A DNA stretch of 22,878 nucleotides from Isoetes engelmannii (lineage: Eukaryota > Streptophyta > Lycopodiopsida > Isoetales > Isoetaceae). Shown here piece after piece: positions 1 to 9,780 of this stretch. The notes under the pieces were generated by a model, which did not search any database, was not told the DNA's origin, and was given only the letters and a program-made list of their open reading frames with translations. Positions within the stretch are counted from its first letter, which is position 1. Each line of letters opens with the position of its first letter. The DNA lies in contig JAANSK020253719.1 in NCBI GenBank assembly GCA_011763485.2, forward strand, positions 1 through 22,878. Reading direction: 5' to 3'. The translations under genes and the position numbers were made by a program.

Positions 1-77
1 CCTGCAAACTTGGTCTCTTTGTAAAACAAAAATAAGTAGCATGTATTTTCGAGGGTGAGATCAAATGCACAATGTAT

Positions 78-172
78 AAGTTCCTTGCACACTAATATAA
101 TCCAACTTTATCATGGTCACGTATATTTGCAATACCAGAGCCCTCAAATGCTATCTTTTTAATAAAACATCT
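78..172. repeat. Direct repeat copy 1 (partner 1130-1224)
   Basis: A 95-bp segment starting AAGTTCCTTGCACACTAA and ending AATAAAACATCT recurs with the same length at 1130-1224, about 90% identical by eye. The copies are 1,052 bp apart in the same orientation. The repeat is too short for a typical LTR. It could be a segmental duplication or a relic of an insertion. Confidence 0.85.
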
Positions 173-1129
173 ATTAACTTCTATGTTCATTTTGCCTGGT
201 TATTCAAGCATGCTTCTTGTTCTGCCACCGGCTTGGGCTGACTTGGTGAAATGGTAACTCCGGAACCTAGAGTTTTGGATTGGTCTCAATCCTTGAGGCC
301 TTTCTACACCTGGGCATTAAACCAAAACACTGAAGATCACAAGATTTCGGCACACGCAAAGCATCAATTGCATAAATTGCTGCCCTGAGCCATAAGACAG
401 CATTTTGCTATTAACAGTTGGTATGCAGTCATTGCAAACTAGAATGTCACCGCTTAACTGCCTTAAAAGTTTAGTTTTGCATGACATGGCAGCATGTTTG
501 CCATCTATCATGGGTTGTTCTATTGTTTCGATGGCATACAAACAGAACTAGTAAACTGAATTCCAAACGAGACTGACGCAAAAAACTCCTTTTTTACAAG
601 GTCTGTCTTTTGGCTGTCTCTTTTATCTCATTCAGCTTCATTTCTTGGACTTCTAAAAATTCCTCCTGCATGACAAAGGAGGCAAAGGGGATTCATAGTG
701 GCAAACCATACATGACTAGTGAGTGACCCTTAGGGTTTTTTTTTACATCGAAACATACATATATTCATACATTGGATATGGTTTTTCTTTCATTTACACC
801 ATACCAAGTATGAGAGGGGCTTTTTGATCTTCCAATGTCGGGGGTACCTTGTACCCTACTTCTTATATTTGTACATAGAAAGCGAGTACTTATATGGAAG
901 GGGTATATCTACCGCTGACAAAAATTCATGTATAAGTATGGCCGGGCTTCAGCGTTTATGAAATTATGAGACCTTATGGGAGGGGGTTTTCTACGCAGAA
1001 AAGTGTATAAGGGGGGTTTCCTCTGACCCTGTGCACGCAGATGACGTGTCCCCTATAGCTTAGTTGCATCCCCTAAGAAAGGAGACCTTCCTTTTTAGAA
1101 CATGGAAGGGGGTTTTCCCTCTCCTGCCC
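173..1129. other. Sequence between the two direct repeats
   Basis: Apart from the exon candidate at 416-547, I see no gene. Between about 720 and 1120 the composition changes to runs such as AAGGGGGGTTTCC and GGAAGGGGGTTTTCCC. No terminal inverted repeat, primer-binding site or polypurine tract was convincing. Confidence 0.4.
416..547 (-). CDS. Weak exon candidate, product unknown
   Basis: On the minus strand an AG acceptor (TTTACTAG) at 549-548 opens a frame that continues to a GTTAAT donor-like site at 415; unspliced, the frame stays open to 317. The peptide contains IDGKHAAMSCKTKLLRQLSG followed by a CNDC pair, which could be part of a zinc-binding region, but I recognise no family. There are no supporting neighbours. 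A chance open frame is quite possible. Confidence 0.2.
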
Positions 1130-1224
1130 AAGTTCCTTGCACACTAACATAATCCAACTCTATGATTGTCACATATATTTGCAATACCAAAGCACTCGAA
1201 TGCTATCTCTTTAATAAAACATCT
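1130..1224. repeat. Direct repeat copy 2 (partner 78-172)
   Basis: This is the second copy of the 95-bp direct repeat. Differences from copy 1 are scattered and many are C/T or G/A changes, for example CACGTATAT versus CACATATAT, as expected for cytosine deamination after duplication. Confidence 0.85.
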
Positions 1225-2835
1225 TAAAGCCAACATTCACTCCTCCATCACAACATAGCATCTATGCAAAATTTACACATGTGGTTCTATTTTGTGTCCA
1301 CATTTTGAGCATGCAAATGGTCTCCAGTCGATACGGAGTTTGAAACCTGCCTCTCCGTCTCAGACTGATGAAGCATCTTTACTTGCAGAATAAAGAAAAG
1401 GGACAAGGTCTTTCTAGGTATGGAGTTCATTCGCGGGAATAGATTTGCTCTAGTTCACCACATAGCAGGAGCTTTCTCCAACTCTTTTGTAAAATTAAGA
1501 CAAAGACAGGAACTGAAGAAAAATATAACATCAGAAAAGCCATAGAATTACCATGAATGTCTGCATCTTACTGTTTCTACAGAGGCAAATCCAAGAGCAC
1601 AGAATTGGAAGCGGAACAATCCACAAGCGCTGAGACACGGCCAACGCCTGAACGTACGCTGTATAGATTTTTAGTAGACTACAACATTAAGCCTGGACTG
1701 CTGTAGATGCCCAAAGAAAACAAACCTGCCTAGATCGGACTCAGTAAAATTGGCCCAAGACTAAAGCTTTGGCTTTGTCTTTTGCAAAAGGAAGGACTAA
1801 CAGGCAACTCAAGGTCGCCTCTGGTGGCTATGGCGAGGTCGTCCTTAAACTACCAAAACTTGCCGGAACAGTGTTTGAGGAGAACCCTAAAAACGGCATG
1901 CTCGATACTTGCATGTGAAGCACTGTAGAAAACACCAAGTACATACATCAGACAAATACATACATGGGTCATCCTATAGTAAGAAATGCCAAAAACTGAA
2001 AAAAAAAAAAAAAAAGGGTAGGGCACGCTCTATAAATACATACTCCTTACATCAAACTACACGCATGCCCTGAATCATATAAAAACCTTTGCTAAAAAGC
2101 CGTAAATCAAAACACTGTAGCACCGAGATTGGAGCAAACACTATCGGCTCCTGCTATCTTCCCTGCATCTAATCTTTGGAAACCAAAGCTACACTTTGAG
2201 GCTAATATTTTAGCAGGAAAAACTTCAAAAACTTCTGCATCCTGGAATTGAAGGAGAAGATTCTCTAGAGCTATAAATGTGTAAATATTCTACCTTTGTA
2301 AATGATAAAAAGCTCCATGCTAGTCTACTCCAAGTTTTACTACCTTAGAAGCGCCATAATGTTGTCCTCATGCTATCAACACCAGCACTGGTTCTTAGGT
2401 ACAAAATCATAAGCCAGTGGCTGCTTATAAATCATGAAAAAATGCTGGTACTTCCATAAAACTGAAACTTTAGTAAGCTACACTAACTATCTGAATGGAT
2501 TTCAAAGCCAAGACTTATATATACAGAAATAAAACCACATTAGCCAGCAAACTAAAATACAATACTTATATGTCCTTGACTTGCCAAAAGCTCACATCTG
2601 GTTGCTTTGTACTGATAATAAGTACTTCCGGTGGTGTTTGCTCACACACACTACCAACTCTTCTTTTACTAATTGCTTCCTTCCATTTTTGAAAGGCCAA
2701 ATCATATGGAGAAGATTCCAAGGAATGCTCATACTTATAGAGTCTTAAGGTAAATGTTAATATCTAGTCGGTTTCGCATTTTAAAATCTCAACAAACTAA
2801 AGCTCTTTCATCCTCTACACTTCGAAGTATCATTG
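1225..2835. other. No gene recognised; includes a 17-nt A run
   Basis: This stretch of about 1.6 kb holds no frame with family similarity that I can see. A homopolymer of 17 A lies at 1999-2015, followed by a CTATAAATACATA box-like sequence near 2030. This could be chance or the tail of an old retrotransposed copy. If the minus-strand gene at 2836-4935 is real, its 3' UTR and downstream sequence lie here. Confidence 0.4.
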
Positions 2836-3078
2836 TCATACATGATCAGCTAGCTTGATAGATTCACTTAGGGCATCCTTGAGATAATCGTGCAAAGTTA
2901 GCTTATTCCACAATCTTGTTACAGCTCCTTGCTCCAATGGCTCATGCCAGAGAGAAAATTGAGCATACCTTGTTGTGCCAAATAGCCATGATTGCATTTT
3001 TAATGCATCTGAATATAGAATGCCATTCACTTCCTTGCCATTAACTACATGTGTCTCATAAAAATGGCCAATCAGAAC
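2836..3078 (-). CDS. Terminal exon of an unrecognised minus-strand gene
   Basis: The exon follows a good acceptor (AAGAAATTTTCAG at 3091-3079) and stays open for 81 codons to a TGA at 2836. Its length of 243 nt is an exact multiple of three, which fits a phase-0 entry. The peptide begins VLIGHFYETHVVNGKEVNGI, contains ALKMQSWLFGTTRYAQFSLW and ends ALSESIKLADHV. It has the mixed composition of a real soluble protein. I do not recognise the family and assign no function. Two further exons upstream on the same strand (4656-4568 and 4935-4828) join to it with matching splice phases. No polyadenylation signal was established. Confidence 0.5.
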   Translation of the reverse strand, partial: VLIGHFYETHVVNGKEVNGILYSDALKMQSWLFGTTRYAQFSLWHEPLEQGAVTRLWNKLTLHDYLKDALSESIKLADHV

Positions 3079-3591
3079 CTGAAAATTTCTTAAGCATTAC
3101 AAGTAATGTGAATCCGAGCTTTCTATGTGCTTCTCCAATCAGAGGGATTGGGAAAAGAAGAAACTTACTTTTTTACTACCAATATAGCATTCGGAAAGTT
3201 GTTGCTTTTCCAGCTTTCATTTATAAGACTTGTCTTAGCGTCACGGTCTGTTTGCAATGTAATCCAGTGTGTTGGATATTTCCTGCAGGGCTGAATGCCT
3301 TGGACCCAAACAAGAATCTTAACGTGTAAGTATAGAGAGCATAGTGTACATGGTAAGCACTAAACATCCTTAATCTACTGAACAAACACTCTTAATCTAC
3401 TAAACAAGTACAAGGAGCATTTGGATTTGCATTTCCATGTAGTTTTCGCATAAAGAAATGGATATCCAAAGGGATCCTCCTTTGAAAGAGTAATTTTACA
3501 TAGTCAAAATAACAAGAGGAACGTGAATGGTTAATCTACAGTGATTTGGAAAATAAAAAGGAGGTGGCAGCCAGTAGATTTGGAAAGGTCT

Positions 3592-3726
3592 CTAGTGGAA
3601 TGTGGAGTAATCTTCCTGCAGATTTGAGCTTGGTGGCCTTCTTGTAAGGATTTCTATGCACACAATGCCAAAGCTAAATATGTCAACCTTTCTTGAGTAG
3701 TTGCCTCTATCTGCTGCCAAATCTAC
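3592..3726 (-). pseudogene. Protein-kinase fragment (subdomains VIII-IX)
   Basis: A 44-codon minus-strand frame reads DLAADRGNYSRKVDIFSFGI and continues VCIEILTRRPPSSN before a TAG at 3594-3592. KVDIFSFGIVxxEILTxRPP is the hallmark of kinase subdomain IX in plant receptor-like and Raf-like kinases, where the conserved Asp anchors the catalytic loop. The expected APE motif just upstream is not preserved (DLAADRG stands in that place). No N-lobe, HRD or DFG motif is visible nearby in this frame. The piece lies inside the presumed 1.5-kb intron between the exons ending at 4568 and starting at 3078, so it is probably an isolated remnant. It could also be an exon of an overlapping or different gene. 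Confidence 0.65.
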
Positions 3727-4567
3727 TTGTTTCCAAAACACTTTGTATTAACAAATAGTATGCAACAGATACTTTGTCTGCAATAGTATGTGCAGCTGGA
3801 TACATGTCGCTCTCCAACATTTTTAACACCCAAAAGTCTAGAATTAATATGGGACATTAGACTTAAACTTAGGCTCTGCACAACAGTATCCTTTGATGTA
3901 TCCTGCTTCAGGCTCTCCATAAGTGCGCCCTTGTCTTCCTGATAAGCAGATAAGGTAAGGATTTTTTTTTTCGCTATGCTTAGACGTTTGGCCTTGCTCC
4001 ATCTGCTTGAATTAGTTTGCAAGCAAGACTAGAATGTAAACAAGCTGATGCTGAAGTACAGATGCCTAAACTGTGTTTTTTATCTCTTGCAGATGATAGA
4101 TTGACGAAGTCAGAGAACATAACAAAGCTAATATTCTGTAATTTGATAAAACAAGGAGTCACTATATAGACCATTTTTAGCCAACAAAATGAGTGGCGAC
4201 GTCAAGCTTCCACAATCATCCAAGTTATTCCTGCAATTGCTCTCAATACAAGTTATTTAGCCAAGTTATTTGCTAATGGTCTTAATAAATAGAACATGAA
4301 TAAATCTCGAGCCTTCCCGACTGCTGTCAATTTTATAGCCATGATTTTCATTCTCTGGCCTGTATTCTACTATGGGACTTAAGGAGTTAATAGTAAAATA
4401 AGGTTCTGTTCAATTGACATGCACATATATTGCGTATGTGCATTGAAGGCTTGGATCAGTTCTCATGAATTTACAGAAAGTGTAAAAGTTTTTTGCTTTC
4501 TGCAAGTACATACTTCCAAATTCTATAATAACACAACTACCAAGTAAGTTTAAGAGTATAAGAGTAC

Positions 4568-4656
4568 CTTGAAGATGTTAGCAGCCATAGTCAGTGTTGC
4601 ACTGTCCTTTAACAGTTCAAGAGTTACGCAGACAAATTTAAATTGAAGAACAATAA
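4568..4656 (-). CDS. Internal exon of an unrecognised minus-strand gene
   Basis: The exon is 89 nt with an acceptor after TTGTTCTTGCAAAG (AG at 4658-4657) and a donor AAG|GTACTC at 4567-4566. It enters with two bases that complete the codon split by the preceding exon, and it leaves in phase 0, as the terminal exon at 3078 requires. The peptide contains VTLELLKDSATLTMAANIFK. No family is recognised. The consecutive phase agreement across two junctions is the main support. Alternative acceptors could change its first residues. Confidence 0.45.
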
Positions 4657-4827
4657 CTTTGCAAGAACAACAAACGTTCACAGTCTACAGATCCATGACT
4701 ATAAACTTGATGTTGAATGCAAAAAAGACAGAGGATCTACAAATTAGCCCTAAAGTAAACAAGAAGTAGGTTTCAATGCATAGAAAATTTGAAGTGAAAG
4801 AATCTCGATCCGGCAGAGCCAGCTTAC

Positions 4828-4935
4828 ATGGTAACGAATTTAGTTCGGCACCAAGCTCCATTCCGTTGTGGTAAGGAATGTCATCCATAAACAGTGGATA
4901 ACTCATAGCGGGAGGCAGGCAATTCTGATCATATT
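4828..4935 (-). CDS. Internal exon of an unrecognised minus-strand gene
   Basis: The exon follows an acceptor TTTTGTCCACAG (AG at 4937-4936) and ends at a consensus donor CCAT|GTAAGC (4827-4826). It is 108 nt: two bases, 35 codons and one base. The peptide includes CLPPAMSYPLFMDDIPYHNG and then MELGAELNSLP. Upstream exons must exist at higher coordinates, because the exon does not start with Met, but I could not identify them. The function is unknown. Confidence 0.45.
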
Positions 4936-5566
4936 CTGTGGACAAAATTCAAAAATAACCTCGTATGCTAAAATCAATCAAAGATTTTTTTTTCCCGCAG
5001 ATATTATACTACAAATTATTCGTCATCCCTGGATTATTACAATGGGTGGTAAGTGGCTAAAATATAGCGTCTTCTAAAACGCCTCTAGGATATGGCGAAT
5101 TTGATATTACCTATAAGGGGTGGCTTATGTTCCGAATGGCCATTAACTTGGCCAACGCCCTTCAAATATAGAACCCAAATGGCCAGATGTGTTTGGATGT
5201 CCAAATTGTCAAACAGCAAATTGGCCACTCCAACCACTTAACTGCTAATAAACTGCTATGAAATGGCGTATTTGCAGCTACTACAGAGCTAGCTCATTCT
5301 ACTCAGGCCGGCTAGCGCATTTTGCCAAAGTAGATGATTCGGGGCCAAATGGCCCGCCAGGGCCACTAAAATTTTTGCTAGTTATGACACAAATGACTGG
5401 CAGATCTCACATTAAACGATGGTTGTTATACTTGTGTTTCGTCTTTACTAGCAGGACCCAACTTTGTGCCAGCGTAGGTATACTAGAGAAATGATATTGA
5501 GGCATGGGTATTTGTGACTCTTAGTATGAATTGCTAACATGGCGTGACGGTAATGTGTGGTCATAA

Positions 5567-5881
5567 TGGACTTCTCCACAATGCGTTCAACAAGGGATTG
5601 AATGGACTAGGTTGTCACGGCCCAAACAGGCATTTCCAGGAAGCCCCTTCTACCAAATGGGAGTGCGAGAGATTCTCTCCACTTATATGGTAGGTGGCGA
5701 TTGGAAAAGAGGACAAATTTATCTCGATGGGAGCAAAGGAAACAATATGGTTTTTAATGCTTCAGCCACTGCCACTAATAAGGTAAGCAAAATATTATGT
5801 AGAGAGAAAGGTGGGTATGAAATAACGATTGAGAATACATTGATCGGCCATCTGGTGGTTGATATTGTATCTCTGGACTAG
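5567..5881 (+). CDS. Plus-strand exon candidate, product unknown
   Basis: An open frame from just after a TAA at 5564 runs to a stop at 5879-5881. It has a consensus donor AATAAG|GTAAGC at 5783, so the likely coding end is 5782. The spliced portion contains [20 protein letters not shown] and [18 protein letters not shown], which look like real protein. Residues after the donor ([11 protein letters not shown]...) are probably intron. I do not recognise the family. No partner exon was found on the plus strand within 1 kb on either side. Confidence 0.35.
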   Translation, partial: WTSPQCVQQGIEWTRLSRPKQAFPGSPFYQMGVREILSTYMVGGDWKRGQIYLDGSKGNNMVFNASATATNKVSKILCREKGGYEITIENTLIGHLVVDIVSLD

Positions 5882-6516
5882 AACTCATTAATTCGTAAGG
5901 TGATTTAAGTTAGATTGAATAACCATTAATGAATAATCTTAATGTAGGTGGTTTTTGGTCAAGGAGATGCGGAAATACTACTCAGGACCCGTTACGTGCT
6001 CAAGATCTTTTGTTATTCCTCATCGGTTGTTTTAGCACAAGTATTCCTATTATCTTCCAAAATTGTAGAAAGGGTCTGGGCTAACATGTGAAGTTGTGAA
6101 CAGATTAAAAAAATTAAATTAATGTTTTCACTAAAAGTACAAGACAATAAAAGTCTTGGATCTACCATCATTTGTTGAGATGAGGCAAATAAGTATCTTA
6201 TTATTGGCTTGGCACTGAGAAGGTTCTGGTCTGGGTAGGGGACCAAAGATCTTGCCATTAGGATCTAGAAGTCACCTATATTTGCCTAAACTGGTTATAC
6301 AGGAGCAGAGGTAGAGCATACCTAATTTCAAGCTTTAAGAGAATCAAATCTTGATTGTAAAAACCGAATCACAAAAGACAACTGGAATAAATAACAAACA
6401 ATGCATTGCCGGATCTTTTATCTTTTGCAAGTGCTAGGTTGAAGCTCATGTCCTCCTGATCATTTGACCTTCATAGCCCACAAAAATGGAGCAAGCCACA
6501 GTGCTCCCCCGAAACA
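5882..6516. other. No gene recognised
   Basis: A minus-strand frame at 6258-6013 is open for 81 codons but has no splice context or recognisable motif, so I do not call it. The rest is AT-rich and unstructured. Confidence 0.35.
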
Positions 6517-6541
6517 GAGAAAGAAAGAAAGAAAGAAAGAG
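6517..6541. repeat. GAAA microsatellite
   Basis: About six tandem GAAA units form a pure purine tract just outside the left end of the repeat-rich element that follows. Confidence 0.9.
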
Positions 6542-6564
6542 AAGGGGAACTCCGTATTTATCAC

Positions 6565-6995
6565 CCGTGATGTGGTTAATCCGTCCAAAAAGGGGTGGTT
6601 AATCCGGCCACCCGATATCAGCCAAGGTGGTTTATCGGACCATCCGGTATCAGCCAGGGTTGTTAATCTGGCCATCCGGTATCATCCAGGTGGTTAATCC
6701 GGCCAAAAACGTGGTTAATCCGGCTAAAAAACCAAGCGTAGAACTGTGCGACGGGGCAAAAAATTTGATCACATGGTTCTTGCTACTCCATGGACCACTT
6801 GATCTGGTTCAAAAAGCATCTCAATCGCTTTGTCTATCTCTTTAATGCCAGATTGATGAAGAGAGGAAGAGATTTGAGGTAAAACAGAGCCAGATCGATA
6901 AAAAAATGGGCAAAAACAGTTGGTTTTTGGGCTTCAAACTGCGTAGTTCAACATGACTGACATCGGGTGGCCGGATAAACCACATCCCGGTTGAG
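6565..6995. mobile_element. Possible inverted-repeat transposon or MITE with subterminal repeats
   Basis: The left side carries six direct copies of a GTGGTTAATCCGGCCA-like motif (6572, 6594, 6626, 6657, 6688 and 6711). The middle four are spaced about 30 bp apart and linked by CCGGTATCAGCCA-type sequence. The right side carries an inverted copy, TGGCCGGATAAACCACATCC at 6968-6987. Reverse-complemented, its flank GGCCACCCGATGTCAG matches the left GGCCACCCGATATCAG at 6607-6622. Clustered subterminal repeats of this kind are typical of CACTA-like and hAT-like elements, where they bind transposase. No transposase frame is present and I could not define target-site duplications, so exact ends are uncertain. 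Confidence 0.45.
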
Positions 6996-7053
6996 ATATA
7001 CGGGCTTCCCAGAGAAGGGGCATCTGAACCATTCGCATTCTCTCTCTAAATTT

Positions 7054-7065
7054 TACGGCGCCGTA
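7054..7065. repeat. Perfect 12-bp palindrome
   Basis: TACGGCGCCGTA is a perfect palindrome. A related sequence, CTCTCTCTACGGCGCC, recurs near 8182-8197, so it may mark the end of a dispersed repeat. Confidence 0.6.
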
Positions 7066-7458
7066 GAGTTGGTTCGAACTTAAAATGTTTTGTTCGATCT
7101 TTTGTTAAAGAAATTACAAACACATCAAAACGTCTCCTTATTTTATTTTACGGTGACCTTGCCTTAGGGGAATTGAATTTCCCATGGACATTTAACCCGG
7201 AGGTTTTATCCAGTTAAAAATCGATGGACTCAGGTTTGAAACCTGGATAGAAAGTAATGCTTCCCTAGTTCTTGGGGCTCAGGTCTTGGACCTGAATTTC
7301 ATCGGCAGGCTCATATTCTTCATTTGTGGATCAATTGGCTAAGATTTGCAGAGAAAAAACTTGAGGTCTGTTGATCCATCTGAATGCAGGCGCCTTCCTC
7401 CAGCTGAACATTCAGTTTTCAGGTTTCATGGGAACCCCCCTTGGTCTTCCTATCATAT

Positions 7459-7922
7459 TTTTTCTATCATATATGTTTATGTGATAAGGTGAAGCGATGT
7501 AACATTTGCTTCAATAATGTTGACAACTTTATTCTCACGTTGCCATAGTACTTTTTTCCTGTCATATATGTCTATGTGCTTGGGTGGAACTGTGTAACAT
7601 TTGCTTCAATAATGTTCAACATTTTATTCTCACATCGCCATAGAACCTTTTTTCTATCATATATGCTAAGATTGAACCGTGTAACATTTGCTCCGATAAT
7701 GTTCAACATTTTATTCTCACATTGCCATAGAACATTTTTTCTATCATATATGTTTAGTGCTAAGGAGGAACCGTGTAATATTTGCTCCAATAATGTTCAA
7801 GAATTTATTCTCATGTTGCCATAGAACTTTCTTCTATCGTACATGTTTATCTGCTAAGGTAGAACTGTGTAATGTTTGCTTCAATAATGCTCAACATTTA
7901 TTCTCAATTTGCCATAGTATTC
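7459..7922. repeat. Five-copy minisatellite of about 90 bp
   Basis: Five tandem units start near 7459, 7551, 7648, 7734 and 7828. Each runs from a CTATCATATATG-type start through GTGTAACATTTGCTTCAATA and ATGTTCAACATTTTATTCTC to TTGCCATAG. Unit length varies between about 86 and 97 bp and copies differ at many positions, so the array is old. Open frames across it are by-products of the repetition. Confidence 0.9.
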
Positions 7923-8562
7923 TTTTTCTTGCCTATCATAATGGCCAAGAGCATCTGTCCCAACTTCTTTCTACCTGTTTTCACCTATACACTTAAGGTC
8001 CTTGATGCCTGATGATTGATGAAACGGTATTATGATGAACTCAAACTTATTAATTGCCATGCATTCCATTCCCAGGCATCAAGCTCATCAATTTGCCATT
8101 TAATATTCCTACTGGTATACTCTATAATGCCATTCTAACTGAATAGTCCATCCGCAGTCCTTAGCATAATTCAAATAATTCTCTCTCTACGGCGCCATTT
8201 TATATGAACATTTTGTACATTTTGGACTTAGAATTGTTTTTCTGAAACATTCTCTATGATACTGTAGAGTTTGGACTTAAAATTTTATTTTTCAGTATGT
8301 TGTTAACTTCCTTCCATATTCGTTGTGACCACATGTGAATCAACAGTCACGTGGGTGAAAATGCATGTTGATGACCTTGGATCTTTGTGATACTCCTCCT
8401 AAAGTACAGGATATCAATTCCATGGCTAATCTTTTGAGTTTCTAAAAGATAATCATTTCGCTGCCACATGATCCATAAATCTTGTCCATATTGCTTAGTT
8501 ATCATGCTAAAATTTTCATCAAATCAAGCGTTGGGCACTCATCAATATTAAATGATCATTTT
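7923..8562. other. No gene recognised
   Basis: The stretch is AT-rich with no convincing exon. It includes the TACGGCGCC-containing sequence near 8187, noted under the 7054 palindrome. Confidence 0.35.
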
Positions 8563-8816
8563 CCAGGATAGACCACGTGACTTTTGAGTGGACACTTAAA
8601 AACAAGGAATTTATCTATGTAATGGGTAAATCTAATGCAAACCACAATGCAGTCAACCATAGGCAGATATATGTTCTGCTACCAACATTATTGGGGCACC
8701 AACATGTTACCGAACCCCATTTGATATAAAGAGGTATGTGCCAATAGTGCCATATTGGCCAGGATAGACCACGTAACTTCTGAGTAGACATTTTAAAACC
8801 TAGAAGTTATCTATCG
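8563..8816. repeat. Direct repeat pair of about 58 bp
   Basis: Copies at 8563-8620 and 8759-8816 share CCAGGATAGACCACGT followed by AACTTYTGAGTRGACA and a TTATCTAT tail. They are 196 bp apart, close to the 184-bp period of the array that starts just downstream. Confidence 0.75.
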
Positions 8817-8865
8817 GTTACCAAGGCGCCAGAGAGAGAAAATGTGCAATTTTCAGGTCAGCATT

Positions 8866-9780
8866 CTTATTTTTATGATAACTTTTGATCCATAGTTCTG
8901 TTTCAGGTGAAATTAGTGCCAATGGAAAGCTCTTTCAGAGATCTTTGTGAAGATATATAGTTTTCTTATGTTTGGACAAATTTTGAAGGAGAAGCAGAGA
9001 ATTTGCGGCCGGATTTTCTGTTTTGTTGCTTTTCAATGTCTGTGCTTTACATTTTTTTTCTCATAACTGTTCAACTGTAGCTGTGTTTTAGGTGAGATTT
9101 GCATCAATAGAAAGCTCACACAGAGTCCTTTCCAATGATATCTCATTTACCTATTTTTGGCCAAGATTTGAGGGTAAAAACAGTAAATACACAGTCGGAT
9201 TTAGGGTTTGTTGATTTTCAATGACTTGGTATTACAATTTTTCTCATAATTAATAAACTAGATCTCTGTTTTAGGTGAAATTTGCATCAATGGAAAGCTC
9301 TCAGAGAAACCTTTTCAGAGATAACAAATTTGCGTATGTTTGGCCATGTTTTAAGGGTAAGAACAACAAATTTACAGTCAAATTTAGAGTTTTGTTGCTT
9401 TTCAATAGCTTGGTATTACAGTTTTTCTCATAGCTATTCAACTGGAATTCTGTTTTAGGTGAAATTTGCGTCAAGGGAAAGTTATCACGGAGATCTTTCT
9501 AGGGATATGTAATTTTCTTATGTTTGGCCAATGTTTAGGTGTGAAAACAACAATTTTACAATCAGATTTAGGGTTTTGTTGCTTTCCCATCACTTGATAT
9601 TATAGTTTTTCTCATTACTGTTCAACCAGAGCTTTGTTTTAGGTGAAATTTGCGCCAATGGAAAGCTATGATAGAGACCTCTTGAAAGATATCTAATTTG
9701 CTGATATTTGGCCAAGGTTTGAAGGAGAAAACAACATATTTACATTCGGATCTAGAGTTTCGGTGCTCCCCAATCGTAAG
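8866..9780. repeat. Five-copy satellite-like array, period about 184 bp
   Basis: The anchor GGTGAAATTTGC (or a variant) occurs at 8906, 9091, 9274, 9459 and 9642, giving spacings of 185, 183, 185 and 183 bp. Each unit also carries CAATGGAAAGCTC, a TATGTTTGGCCA-type stretch, ACAGTCGGATTTAGGG-like sequence, GTTTTGTTGCTTTTCAAT and TTTTTCTCATAACTGTTCAA. Copies diverge substantially, so the array is not recently amplified. The monomer length lies in the range usual for plant satellite DNA (about 150-190 bp). The array is short, so it may belong to a larger dispersed element. Confidence 0.9.

Noticed and set aside
2030-2045. CTATAAATACATA as a TATA box
   Set aside because: No gene start follows within a reasonable distance on the plus strand; such boxes are common by chance in AT-rich sequence.
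3723-4022. Minus-strand 99-codon frame as the upstream part of the kinase fragment
   Set aside because: It ends in a stop before the kinase frame and contains no kinase motif such as HRD or DFG.
6013-6258. Minus-strand 81-codon frame (SLVPYPDQNLLSAKPI...)
   Set aside because: No splice context, no motif, and no neighbouring exon agrees with it.
7459-7922. CRISPR-like array
   Set aside because: The whole ~90-bp unit is repeated with gradual divergence. There are no short constant repeats alternating with unique spacers and no cas genes, and the setting is eukaryotic.
7572-7996. Overlapping open frames encoding FNILFSHCHRTFF-like peptides
   Set aside because: They are a by-product of the tandem repeat reading open on both strands. 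No start, splice or family support.
8866-9780. Telomeric repeat because TTTAGGG occurs in the units
   Set aside because: TTTAGGG appears at most once per 184-bp unit and never in tandem.
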